From Nostoc linckia FACHB-104 (GTDB lineage: Bacteria; Cyanobacteriota; Cyanobacteriia; Cyanobacteriales; Nostocaceae): a DNA stretch of 64,000 bases. Numbering within the stretch: the first letter of the stretch is position 1; each line of letters opens with the position of its first letter. The notes beneath the pieces were generated by a model. That model did not search any database, had not been told where the DNA came from, and saw only the letters and a list, made by a program, of their open reading frames with translations. The translations under genes were made by a program, and so were the position numbers. Location of the stretch: NCBI RefSeq assembly GCF_014696615.1, contig NZ_JACJQJ010000017.1:1-64000 (forward strand), written 5' to 3'. This document shows, in pieces, positions 55,745 to 64,000 of the stretch.

Positions 55745-56319
55745 TACAGCATTCTTCAATCGAGCTTGAAAATGGGCATTGGGCATTGGGCATAGAAAAG
55801 AGAGATTTCTATGCTTTGCATAAAAATTTTTCATTGGGACTGCCTTATTTTCAAATGATACCAATTTGAAAAAAGAATACGACAGATTGTAGGGGCAAGG
55901 CAGTGCCTTGCCCTCTAGAATATATTGATGTGTCGCAAACATAATTTGAGTTGGTATGAGCTAATCATCGAAAAAACCCACACCCAACCATAAAAATCTA
56001 CCTTTCCCATGACGATAGTAGCCTCTCCTGTCGGAGACGCTACACGTAGCTTGCTTCCCCGCAGGGGTACAAGTCGGGGAACCCGCCCACAGCACTGTAT
56101 CCCCAATGCCCCATGCCCCATGCCCTATGCCCAATACCTCACTACTGATAAAATGCGGATAGTGCGTTATACTTCGTTAACGCCCCTATCATAACCACAG
56201 GGGTGATTTTGGTTGATAAGTTTTCACCTCAGAAACCGAAAAATAATTTTATATTCGGGGTTGTATTTATTACAAGTGGTTGAATGGTATAAATTGCAGA
56301 GTAATCTGGTCAAACCCAC
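55745..56319. other. Intergenic region with several dispersed repeats
   Basis: 575 bases holding a GGGCATTGGGCATTGGGCAT heptamer-like repeat (55773-55792), a GGGGCAAGGCAGTGCCTTGCCC palindrome (55891-55912) and the small dispersed repeat at 56021-56069. Further ATGCCCCATGCCC heptamers lie near 56105-56130. No gene is seen. Confidence 0.5.
56021..56069. repeat. Small dispersed repeat (GGAGACGCTAC-CGTAGCTTGCTTCCCC type)
   Basis: This copy is inverted relative to the one at 13022-13066. It shares the GCTACxCGTAGC core and the CTTGCTTCCCC flank, and is bounded by CTCTCCTG and CAGGGGTA. Confidence 0.7.
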
Positions 56320-56688
56320 ATGGAAGCCCAAACTAAAGTTATTTCGGTAGAACTATCTGATGGTTCAAATGTAAGAGTCGAAGCTACCCTCATTAGTGAG
56401 CGTAAATTAAGTATCCCCACTCGACCTTTTAAAGAAGTTACTATTGCTATTGAATCCCTTAGCAGGGACATTGCAGAAGTAATACAGAAAGTTAAACCAG
56501 ATAAGGCTAGCGTCAAATTTGGTATAGAAATTGCCCTCGAATCAGGTAAACTCACACCTATATTAGTTAAAGGTAGTTCGGCAGCCAATCTAGAAATTAC
56601 TTTAGAATGGAGTCAAACCCCTGTAGGGGAATTAAAAATTCCAACAAATTCAATAGTTAAGCAAGAATCCCCTATAAATATAGGCTAG
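56320..56688 (+). CDS. Trypco1 / CU044_2847-family protein
   Basis: The 122-residue protein matches the trypsin-co-occurring domain 1 pattern. It has an N-terminal strand pair (VISVELSDGSNVRVEA), a central helix (SLSRDIAEVIQKVKPDKASV), then VKFGIEIALESGK and a closing strand ending ITLEW. In published comparative analyses, Trypco domains occur with trypsin-like or caspase-like effectors and STAND NTPases in bacterial conflict systems. It lies 1.5 kb downstream of the STAND gene on the same strand, past the SWIM gene and a repeat-filled gap. Functional linkage is plausible but not shown. Confidence 0.75.
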   Translation: MEAQTKVISVELSDGSNVRVEATLISERKLSIPTRPFKEVTIAIESLSRDIAEVIQKVKPDKASVKFGIEIALESGKLTPILVKGSSAANLEITLEWSQTPVGELKIPTNSIVKQESPINIG

Positions 56689-56865
56689 TGTCTAGTACAT
56701 CTGTGCGGAATTCAAAATTCAAAATTAAGAGAGCATCAGCATTTCATTGATTCATGATTTACTAAAAACTAGAATTTGATTACTGAAGACTCAGCACTCG
56801 GTACTCAGCACTGTTTATCTGCGGCTGAGGGATTTCTACAGCTTGGTTAGTTTAGTTTTATTGGC

Positions 56866-57051
56866 TTATTGTCCAAACTCCAATCGTGCTTTTTCAACCA
56901 AATCTGCTGTGATAATATCTTGCTTTGCTTGACGAGCTAGCTGCTCAATTCGCGCCTTTGCTTGTGTGCGAACAAAAAAGGGGATATTTTTTAATTTTTC
57001 TTTAGCTTCTGCTGTCCATCCCAATGAATCTGAAAACTTGGGTTCACTCAT
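56866..57051 (-). CDS. Stand-alone PCP_red domain protein
   Basis: The 61-residue protein consists almost only of the PCP_red domain ([19 protein letters not shown], then [14 protein letters not shown]) that normally ends the ChlB/BchB subunit of dark-operative protochlorophyllide reductase. The frame is open upstream to 57258, but the ATG at 57051 has an AAGGA Shine-Dalgarno sequence and yields exactly the domain. Stand-alone copies occur in cyanobacteria with unknown function. Confidence 0.8.
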   Translation of the reverse strand: MSEPKFSDSLGWTAEAKEKLKNIPFFVRTQAKARIEQLARQAKQDIITADLVEKARLEFGQ

Positions 57052-57633
57052 ATTTAGTATCCTTTTATTCAGTAATACCAGGATATCAATACAAAGTAAT
57101 AAGATAAATTTTCTACATATTCTCCTAATGAAATAGATTATGTCATGTTGCAGTAACAGCAAATAAAAATAAAATATAAAATGCCTAAGTGAATAACGAG
57201 TATCAGGGTTGCTGCAATCAATCAATTTAAACCCTGTTATGTTGCTAGATGATTTCACTTACGGAATTTTGCAAGTGCATGAGGGAAGAGAAGAATTTTT
57301 AGATTAAATTCTCTCGTTTTGTACCTCATTTGGTTTTGACATACTCCCTGCAATTTGCATCTCCCAAGAGTAGAGGCTGCGTGTAGCCAATACTGCTCGG
57401 TTAAGGATTTTCAACTCTTAATTTGGTTTGGGTAAAAGGTGAAAGGGTAAGGGTTAAAGGTTTTTTCTTGCCCCTTTTCCCCTTCCCCTTTTGCCCTTAA
57501 CCGACAAGTATTGTTTCCTATGGGAGTAAAGCCGGAAACCAGGCTTTTCTCATGATTCTGAAAGTCAATCGGTGTTCTAGGTACAATGTTGGCAGACAAC
57601 AATAACTGAATCCAACACAAAGCAAAGGTAATT
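57052..57633. other. Divergent intergenic region with purine/pyrimidine hairpin
   Basis: 582 bases. Between 57427 and 57502 a purine-rich GGGTAAAAGGTGAAAGGG stretch faces a CCCCTTTTCCCCTTCCCC stretch, forming a long imperfect hairpin of dispersed-repeat type. Promoters for the PCP_red and glyoxalase genes must lie here. Confidence 0.45.
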
Positions 57634-58065
57634 ATGCGCTTACTTCATACAATGCTACGGGTGGGGAATCTTGAAGAGTCTTTGAAATTCTACATTGATG
57701 TCCTGGGAATGAAATTGTTGCGGCGAAAAGATTATCCAGATGGAAAATTTACTCTAGCTTTTGTTGGCTATGGTGACGAAAGTGACCATACAGTCATAGA
57801 ACTAACTTACAACTGGGGGGTGGAAAAGTACGAATTAGGTAATGCTTATGGTCATATTGCCATTGGTGTAAGTGATATTTATGCTACCTGTGAAGAAATT
57901 AGAAATCGTGGCGGTAAGGTAGTAAGAGAACCAGGCGCAATGAAACATGGTACTACAGTAATTGCTTTTGTTGAAGACCCAGACGGCTATAGGGTTGAAC
58001 TCATTCAATTGGGTACTCTAGGAATCGAGGGTAAAGAGGAATCACAAACACTGGTAACTAAGTAA
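57634..58065 (+). CDS. gloA: Glyoxalase I (lactoylglutathione lyase)
   Basis: The 143-residue enzyme has the glyoxalase I opening [18 protein letters not shown], metal ligands His5, Glu (VIELTYN), His (YGHIAIGV) and Glu (YRVELIQ), and the usual length. It isomerises the methylglyoxal-glutathione hemithioacetal to S-lactoylglutathione. An AAAGG Shine-Dalgarno sequence lies upstream. Confidence 0.93.
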   Translation: MRLLHTMLRVGNLEESLKFYIDVLGMKLLRRKDYPDGKFTLAFVGYGDESDHTVIELTYNWGVEKYELGNAYGHIAIGVSDIYATCEEIRNRGGKVVREPGAMKHGTTVIAFVEDPDGYRVELIQLGTLGIEGKEESQTLVTK

Positions 58066-58918
58066 TTATTGGACTAAAAAACTTGAGCGATCGCCAATGC
58101 TAAAAGCTAAAAATCGATTTTTAGAAAATTGGATTTATGATTAACCGGCATTGCGATCGCTTCCTTGACTATGATTGAAAAATAAATTGTATTACTTCTT
58201 ACTTTTGAGTAAGTTAATTTACTGAATAGCAATAAATTCTAAGATCAGAGCTTTTTATTTAAAGATTTTCCGAGACGAGAACTGAAATACTTAATTGCTA
58301 ACTAGTTCACCTTAAGATGGCATTATACTAATGCATTAATTAATAAATGCGATTTTCATGCCTATTGCCAGATCGCCAATATCTTTAAGCTTTGCTATTG
58401 CTTAAAAAGTAGCAGTAGCTAAAGCTGGTGAAAAGCCTACACTGTATGCGATAGCATCAGTATAGGAGCCAGTCACATAATCGCTTATTAATTACCAACT
58501 TTAAATTGCACCTAGAGATACAAGCCGATACATACCAATGATGTTTGGATATTTACTTGGGGGAGAAAAACGAGCAAGTGAGGAAGTATGAACTAAGCTA
58601 AGCTATTCTGCTTTTAAGTTACACAATCCGTCGTTAGGGCTGTTGACCATTAACCGTTAACAGTCAACAGTCAACAGTCAACAGTTAACAGCCCATATTA
58701 GTAGTTATGCAATTTAGACGCGCATTAGCCTATGAAGCAGCAAAGTTGTAATTTTCGACTATGACCAGGACTACGCCAACCAAGTATCTTGAGCTTTTTG
58801 TGCCTTTATCCTTCCCCAATCGGCAATTTCTTAACTAAAATCACGCCACATCCTACAAGTAAGGAAACTCTTCCACTGGCGGCAAAATTCTGAAATCTCA
58901 ACCTGAAAATTATTAAAG
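58066..58918. other. Gene-free region upstream of clpB
   Basis: 853 bases with HIP1-like GCGATCGC sites and a heptamer array of AGTCAAC units (58660-58688). The array is flanked by GGGCTGTT (58638-58645) and AACAGCCC (58687-58694). No CIRCE element and no gene were found. Confidence 0.5.
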
Positions 58919-61588
58919 ATGCAACCTACAGATCCTAATAAATTTACTGATAAAGCCTGGGAAGCGATCGTGAAATCTCAGGATATAGTCCGTGCTTATC
59001 AACAACAGCAACTAGATGTTGAACATTTAATTATTGCTTTGTTAGAAGAACCTACTAGCATAGCAATACGTATTCTCGCTCGAGGTGAGGTTGATCCAGT
59101 AGCCTTGCAAGAACAACTGGAAGCTTTTACTAAACGTCAACCCAAAGTGGGGAAAAGCGATCAACTTTATCTAGGACGTAGTTTAGATGTTCTACTCGAT
59201 CGCGCCGAAGAAAGTCGAGTGCGGATGAAAGATGGCTTCATCTCCATAGAACATATGCTTCTGGCTTTTGCTGAGGACGATCGCATCGGGCGGAAGCTCC
59301 TCCAACGCTTTAATGTTGATAGTAGTAAGTTAGAAGCAGCAATAAAAACTGTGCGCGGTAGCCAAAAAGTAACCGATCAAAATCCCGAGTCTCGCTACGA
59401 AGCCTTGCAAAAATTCGGACGAGATTTGACAGAACAGGCAAAAGCAGGGAAGCTTGACCCAGTAATTGGGCGAGATGACGAAATACGCCGCGTTATTCAG
59501 GTATTATCGCGCCGTAGTAAGAATAATCCCGTTTTAATTGGTGAACCTGGGGTAGGTAAAACTGCGATCGCGGAAGCTTTAGCACAGCGCATGGTAAACG
59601 GTGACGTTCCCGAATCGCTGAAAAACCGCCAGCTAATTTCTTTAGATATTGGTAGTTTAATTGCTGGAGCTAAATACCGAGGTGAGTTTGAAGACCGTTT
59701 AAAAGCTGTTTTGCGGGAAGTTACAGAATCAAACGGTCAAATAGTACTGTTTATTGACGAACTGCACACCGTTGTCGGTACAGGTTCCAATCAGCAAGGA
59801 GCAATGGATGCAGGCAATTTGCTCAAACCGATGCTGGCGCGGGGCGAATTACGCTGTATTGGGGCGACAACCTTAGATGAGTTCCGCAAACACATTGAGA
59901 AAGACGCAGCCTTAGAACGGCGTTTTCAGCAGGTATTTGTCGATCAGCCCAGTGTTGAAAATACCATTTCCATTTTGCGGGGGCTAAAAGAACGTTACGA
60001 AGTTCATCACAACGTCAAAATTTCCGATTCCGCACTTGTAGCTGCAGCCACCTTGTCAGCGCGTTATATTTCTGACCGCTTTTTACCAGATAAAGCCATT
60101 GACTTAGTAGATGAAGCCGCAGCCCAGCTGAAAATGGAGATTACCTCCAAACCCGCAGAACTGGAAACAATTGATCGGCGCTTAATGCAGCTAGAAATGG
60201 AAAAGCTGTCATTAGCTGGGGAAGATAAAGGTACGGCTCAAACAAAAGAACGTTTGGAGCGCATTGAGCAAGAAATTACCACCTTGACAGCCAAGCAGCA
60301 AAAATTTAACGACCAATGGCAAGGTGAAAAGCAGGTATTAGAAGCTATTAGTGCTTTAAAGAAGGAAGAAGATGCTTTAAGGGTACAAATTGAGCAAGCA
60401 GAACGCGACTATGACCTGAATAAAGCTGCTCAATTGAAGTATGGCAAATTAGAGGGAGTGCAGCGCGATCGCGAAGCTAAAGAAGCGCAACTGTTAAAAA
60501 TTCAAAGCACAGGTTCTACGCTACTGCGCGAACAAGTAACAGAAGCCGATATTGCGGAAATCGTCGCTAAATGGACAGGAATTCCCGTAAATCGCCTGAT
60601 GGCATCGGAAAGGCAGAAATTACTGCAATTAGAGCATCATTTGCATGAAAGGGTCATCGGTCAGCAAGAAGCTGTCGCCGCCGTGTCCGCCGCGATTCGT
60701 CGTGCTAGGGCGGGAATGAAAGACCCCGGCCGTCCTATTGGTTCATTTTTATTCATGGGGCCGACAGGGGTAGGTAAAACAGAACTAGCCCGCGCTTTAG
60801 CACAGTTTCTCTTTGATTCTGATGATGCTTTGGTGCGCTTAGATATGTCCGAGTATATGGAGAAACACTCGGTTTCTCGGTTGGTTGGTGCGCCTCCAGG
60901 GTATGTAGGCTATGAAGAAGGCGGTCAGCTTTCCGAAGTTGTGCGCCGTCATCCTTACTCAGTGGTGCTGCTGGATGAAGTGGAAAAAGCCCACCCCGAT
61001 GTCTTCAATATTTTGTTGCAAGTATTGGATGACGGTAGAATTACTGATTCCCAAGGCAGAACAGTGGATTTCCGCAACACTGTAATTGTCATGACCAGTA
61101 ATATCGGTAGCGAACATATTCTTGATGTCTCTGGTGACGACTCCAAGTATGAATTGATGCGAAATCGGGTAACCGAAGCTTTGCGATCGCACTTCCGCCC
61201 CGAATTTCTCAACCGTGTGGATGACATTATTCTCTTCCACACCCTCAGCCGTTCAGAAATGCGTCATATTATCCGTATTCAACTCAAACGCGTTGAAAAT
61301 CTCCTCAAGGAGCAAAAAATCTTCTTCGATATCTCCGCAGCTGCTTGTGACTACCTTGTAGAAACAGGCTATGACCCAGTGTATGGCGCACGTCCCCTCA
61401 AACGGGCAATTCAGCGTGAAGTCGAAAACCCCATTGCTACCAAATTACTGGAGAATACCTTTATTCCTGGAGACACGATTTTCATTGATAAAGGTGAAGC
61501 GGGACTGAGTTTTAGTAAAAAACAGTCCGTTAAAGTAGCAGCGCCATCAGCTACGGTTCAGTTATTAGAACCTACCGCTGACGTTTAA
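58919..61588 (+). CDS. clpB: ATP-dependent disaggregase ClpB
   Basis: The 889-residue hexameric Hsp104-type chaperone has an N-terminal double Clp_N repeat (about 1-145) and a first AAA+ module with GEPGVGKT (208-215). A coiled-coil middle domain (about 410-535) and a second AAA+ module with GPTGVGKT (near 610) follow. The middle domain and lack of an IGL/F ClpP-binding loop separate it from ClpC. It rescues aggregated proteins with DnaK. Cyanobacteria carry at least two ClpB paralogues (heat-inducible ClpB1 and constitutive ClpB2), and I cannot tell which this is. Confidence 0.94.
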   Translation: MQPTDPNKFTDKAWEAIVKSQDIVRAYQQQQLDVEHLIIALLEEPTSIAIRILARGEVDPVALQEQLEAFTKRQPKVGKSDQLYLGRSLDVLLDRAEESRVRMKDGFISIEHMLLAFAEDDRIGRKLLQRFNVDSSKLEAAIKTVRGSQKVTDQNPESRYEALQKFGRDLTEQAKAGKLDPVIGRDDEIRRVIQVLSRRSKNNPVLIGEPGVGKTAIAEALAQRMVNGDVPESLKNRQLISLDIGSLIAGAKYRGEFEDRLKAVLREVTESNGQIVLFIDELHTVVGTGSNQQGAMDAGNLLKPMLARGELRCIGATTLDEFRKHIEKDAALERRFQQVFVDQPSVENTISILRGLKERYEVHHNVKISDSALVAAATLSARYISDRFLPDKAIDLVDEAAAQLKMEITSKPAELETIDRRLMQLEMEKLSLAGEDKGTAQTKERLERIEQEITTLTAKQQKFNDQWQGEKQVLEAISALKKEEDALRVQIEQAERDYDLNKAAQLKYGKLEGVQRDREAKEAQLLKIQSTGSTLLREQVTEADIAEIVAKWTGIPVNRLMASERQKLLQLEHHLHERVIGQQEAVAAVSAAIRRARAGMKDPGRPIGSFLFMGPTGVGKTELARALAQFLFDSDDALVRLDMSEYMEKHSVSRLVGAPPGYVGYEEGGQLSEVVRRHPYSVVLLDEVEKAHPDVFNILLQVLDDGRITDSQGRTVDFRNTVIVMTSNIGSEHILDVSGDDSKYELMRNRVTEALRSHFRPEFLNRVDDIILFHTLSRSEMRHIIRIQLKRVENLLKEQKIFFDISAAACDYLVETGYDPVYGARPLKRAIQREVENPIATKLLENTFIPGDTIFIDKGEAGLSFSKKQSVKVAAPSATVQLLEPTADV

Positions 61589-61984
61589 TATCAAGGCAAA
61601 ATTTTTATGATTAAGCACTATGAAATATCAGCAAATTTCATAGTGCTACATAATCCAATACAGTTCAGATAAGTTCATTAGTGATGATTTGTCAGTTGTG
61701 TAAAAAGCTAGCTCAATTGGGGGATTCTCCCCCAAACCCCCGATTGGGTGACGGTTGCGTCCCCCAAACCCCCTCCAAAATTATTGTTGAGTTTTTTGTT
61801 GAATAACTAGTTTTTAGGTTTTGTTGTCAATTCATTTTCTTAACTGAACTGTATTGCTACATAATCCTCTATTCAGGGAACTCTAAAAAATAAATATCCA
61901 ATTTTGAGAGCAAAAAAGAAATCAGAATTTTTTCCTCTGCGCCTCTGCTTACATAGCGATAAGGTATTTTTTAGTTGGAAATCC
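61589..61984. other. Intergenic region with GGGGGATTC/CCCCAAACCCCC repeat
   Basis: 396 bases between convergent genes. A dispersed repeat at about 61719-61780 contains GGGGGATTCTCCCCC and CCCAAACCCCC words. A hairpin (CACTATGAAAT near 61616 against ATTTCATAGTG near 61634) just after clpB is a likely terminator. Confidence 0.5.
61616..61645 (+). terminator. Hairpin after clpB
   Basis: GCACTATGAAAT is repeated in reverse complement as ATTTCATAGTGC within about 30 bases, starting roughly 27 bases after the clpB stop. No strong T run follows. Confidence 0.5.
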
Positions 61985-63715
61985 CTAACGCCAACCTAAC
62001 AAGCGCAACCCAGGGACGATAAGGTAATAACTCACGCCTAGCCAAAAACTGAGCAAAATGCCCTCAAAAGCAAAATAAATCATTGGTGGTAATAATTCTG
62101 GCCATCGGGGTGGAGTAGAAAAGTGGAAGATAGTTGGTAGTAACCCTAAGCGAATTAAAACTGCAAAAATTAGTGCAGTTCCCAAAGACGTAATGACAGC
62201 GTAGACTATGCGATGACTGCGAAGCCCTAAACTCAATGTCAGTAGGAATGTTGCAAACACAATTGAAACTACCAAACCTTCATTGCTATTTCTGGGGATA
62301 GTTAATTGCAAAGTTAACCAGCCTAAACCATAGCTGATTGTACCCATCAACGACACCACCAAAAACCGCCTGCGTTGGGCAAAACCTCCAGCTAGCGTCA
62401 GTCCCCATGCAGTACCTAAACCTGCGGCGGCAAAAATCAGCACTTCTGATGCTAAGACAGTTTGGTTGTCAGGAAATAAGCCAGGTACTTGCAGAAAGAT
62501 AAATTGCGCCACGCGATCGCCTAAAACTGTGCGGTAAGCTAAAAAGAAACCTGCGATCGCTCCTACTGCTGCACCCATTCCCGTTAATATCATCGCCCAG
62601 ATTGTGATGATACAGGCGAGCAAAAATTGCGCGATCGCCTTGATAATTAAGAGCGTAGTTTTACTTACAGTTTTAGTAAATTTTCCTACGGCTCTTTCTA
62701 GGGATTGTGTGATCAGAGTCAGCCTAGTAGATACCTGCTGATTAGTATTTTGTAGTAAAGAAGATAACTGCTGCTGTAGCGAAACAGAAGAAAGCTGCGT
62801 CAATCTTTTTTTAATGATATTTGCACTTGTAGGACGCGATCGCACATCCTCCTGCACCATCTCATCCAATAAATCTGCAAACTTGGGATTAACATTCACC
62901 CGATTCCGCCATTGCAACGTCCCAGTTTGCATATCTTCTAATTCTGGCGGATATTTGCCTGTGAGCAATTCAATCATCGTTCTACCCAAGGCATAAAAAT
63001 CAGCACTGGGCCCCACATTACCACCGCTTACTTGTTCTGGGGGACTGTAACCCGAAGAAAATAAGCGAGTTGAACTTGATTGATAACGCGGCTGAGAATC
63101 TCTAAATTGTTTTGCTCCGCCAAAATCAATCAACACCAGCTGATTCCCAACAGGCTCATTTGACAAAGAGTTGCGTAGCATCAAATTAGAAGGTTTGATG
63201 TCTCTGTGAATAATCTGGCGTTTGTGCAATTCTTGCAAAATTTGCACAGCTTGCGTAAACCAGTTCAACACCATCTCTTCTGGACAGCCTTGAGGATAGT
63301 TTTTGCGGATATCTTCTAAAGTCTGCCCATTAATTTTTTCCATCACCAAACAAGGTAGTTGGTGTTGTTGGGGATTAGTCAAATTTATGAGGAAATACCC
63401 ATCAGCATCTACTCTTGGTACTCCCGGATGCCGTAAATTAATTAAAACTGAGGCTTCTTGCCTAAACAAATCCAGTGCCTTAGCGGAATTTTCCACTAAA
63501 ACCTTCAGTACCTTTTCAGTCTGAGTTTTAACATCCCAAACTGTGTAAATTTGGGCAAATCCTCCCGATCCTAAAGGCTGAACTGGCACATAGCGGTCTA
63601 ACAACTGTAGCGGAGCGCCACAGCTATTGCAAAATTTGTTTCCCCAAGGTTGGGGATAGGGGCGTTGACAATTGGGATTTATGCAGTGAACCGCACTCTG
63701 CGTGATGTGGGACAC
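61985..63715 (-). CDS. Zinc-ribbon Ser/Thr protein kinase with C-terminal membrane domain
   Basis: The 576-residue protein starts at GTG. It has an N-terminal zinc ribbon (Cys11, Cys16, Cys29, Cys32; CINPNCQRPY) and a Hanks-type kinase domain (about 42-305) with LGSGGFAQIY, catalytic HRDIKPSN and DFGGAKQF. About six hydrophobic segments follow between residues 350 and 575. Cyanobacterial kinases with this four-Cys head are common (SpkB-like heads). The membrane part is probably a sensor or anchor. Substrates are unknown. Confidence 0.88.
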   Translation of the reverse strand: MSHITQSAVHCINPNCQRPYPQPWGNKFCNSCGAPLQLLDRYVPVQPLGSGGFAQIYTVWDVKTQTEKVLKVLVENSAKALDLFRQEASVLINLRHPGVPRVDADGYFLINLTNPQQHQLPCLVMEKINGQTLEDIRKNYPQGCPEEMVLNWFTQAVQILQELHKRQIIHRDIKPSNLMLRNSLSNEPVGNQLVLIDFGGAKQFRDSQPRYQSSSTRLFSSGYSPPEQVSGGNVGPSADFYALGRTMIELLTGKYPPELEDMQTGTLQWRNRVNVNPKFADLLDEMVQEDVRSRPTSANIIKKRLTQLSSVSLQQQLSSLLQNTNQQVSTRLTLITQSLERAVGKFTKTVSKTTLLIIKAIAQFLLACIITIWAMILTGMGAAVGAIAGFFLAYRTVLGDRVAQFIFLQVPGLFPDNQTVLASEVLIFAAAGLGTAWGLTLAGGFAQRRRFLVVSLMGTISYGLGWLTLQLTIPRNSNEGLVVSIVFATFLLTLSLGLRSHRIVYAVITSLGTALIFAVLIRLGLLPTIFHFSTPPRWPELLPPMIYFAFEGILLSFWLGVSYYLIVPGLRLLGWR

Positions 63716-64000
63716 AACCGCTACAATACAAAGGCTGAATTGATTTTAGCGTCTCTTTAGCTTTCTTGAAGTTAAAGCTAAGTAGAGCGGTGCAATTAAA
63801 GATAGTTGGTCATTGGTCATTTGTCATTATTTATTGGTAAGAGTTTCAAACCTATTGACGTTTCGTAACATAGTGGTTGATTTCCAACGATTTAGTTTCC
63901 GGTAAGTAGACTATGCACTCAGCAAGCAATGTTCCCTATTGCTGTATTAGCAGAGGGAGACAAGGGGAAATAAGCAACAGACTTCCAACTAAAAAAATAT

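Noticed and set aside
58066-58918. CIRCE element upstream of clpB
   Set aside because: No TTAGCACTC-N9-GAGTGCTAA inverted repeat is present in the region.

Overview
The window is chromosomal DNA of a filamentous, probably heterocyst-forming cyanobacterium (Nostocales, Nostoc/Anabaena-like). The reasons are: many HIP1 octamers (GCGATCGC); an NtcA that I recognise as essentially the Anabaena protein; a complete DevB-DevC-DevA type exporter; many cyanobacterium-specific families (DUF3146, DUF751, DUF4327, DUF3084, DUF1400, HpsJ-like, stand-alone PCP_red); and intergenic regions full of heptanucleotide tandem repeats and small palindromic dispersed repeats. I cannot name the genus. No rRNA, tRNA, CRISPR array or insertion-sequence transposase was found.

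Layout. 0.2-7 kb: a BASS-family transporter, a HAD phosphatase, a membrane-anchored hypothetical protein and a devBCA-type operon. 7-9.4 kb: two gene-poor, repeat-rich stretches around one small gene. 9.5-16.5 kb: a stress-type cluster with a cupin, two tandem zinc alcohol dehydrogenases, a repeat-containing secreted protein, an SRPBCC protein, a DJ-1/PfpI protein with a helical C-terminal extension, DUF2267 and an acidic cyanobacterial protein. 17-23 kb: an HpsJ-like protein, a glyoxalase-fold protein and the low-oxygen tetrapyrrole set (heme oxygenase, HemN, BchE-like cyclase). 23-32 kb: small conserved proteins, DUF751-rbfA, a DpnM-like adenine methylase facing a PD-(D/E)XK nuclease, a DUF697 GTPase, tpiA and folP. 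32-46 kb: mostly housekeeping (SPFH protein, DUF1400 hydrolase, Wza-like export protein, ABC ATPase, hisB, fabI, ntcA with its own NtcA box, DUF3084, YqgF, DUF3146, pnp). 46-57 kb: GNAT, a SNF2 helicase and a SWIM zinc-finger gene that flank a caspase-like protease and a STAND (NB-ARC/TPR) ATPase, followed by a Trypco1/CU044_2847-family protein. 57-64 kb: a stand-alone PCP_red protein, a glyoxalase I, ClpB and a zinc-ribbon membrane Ser/Thr kinase.

The most interesting system is at 50.7-56.7 kb. The caspase ends in, and the STAND ATPase begins with, the same ~41-residue helical module (29 of 41 positions identical by eye). This suggests homotypic recruitment of a death protease by an NLR-like sensor. 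With a Trypco1 protein nearby, it looks like a bipartite or tripartite conflict (abortive infection or programmed cell death) module. A second noteworthy unit is the ho-hemN-bchE cluster, which would let heme, bilin and chlorophyll synthesis run when oxygen is scarce.
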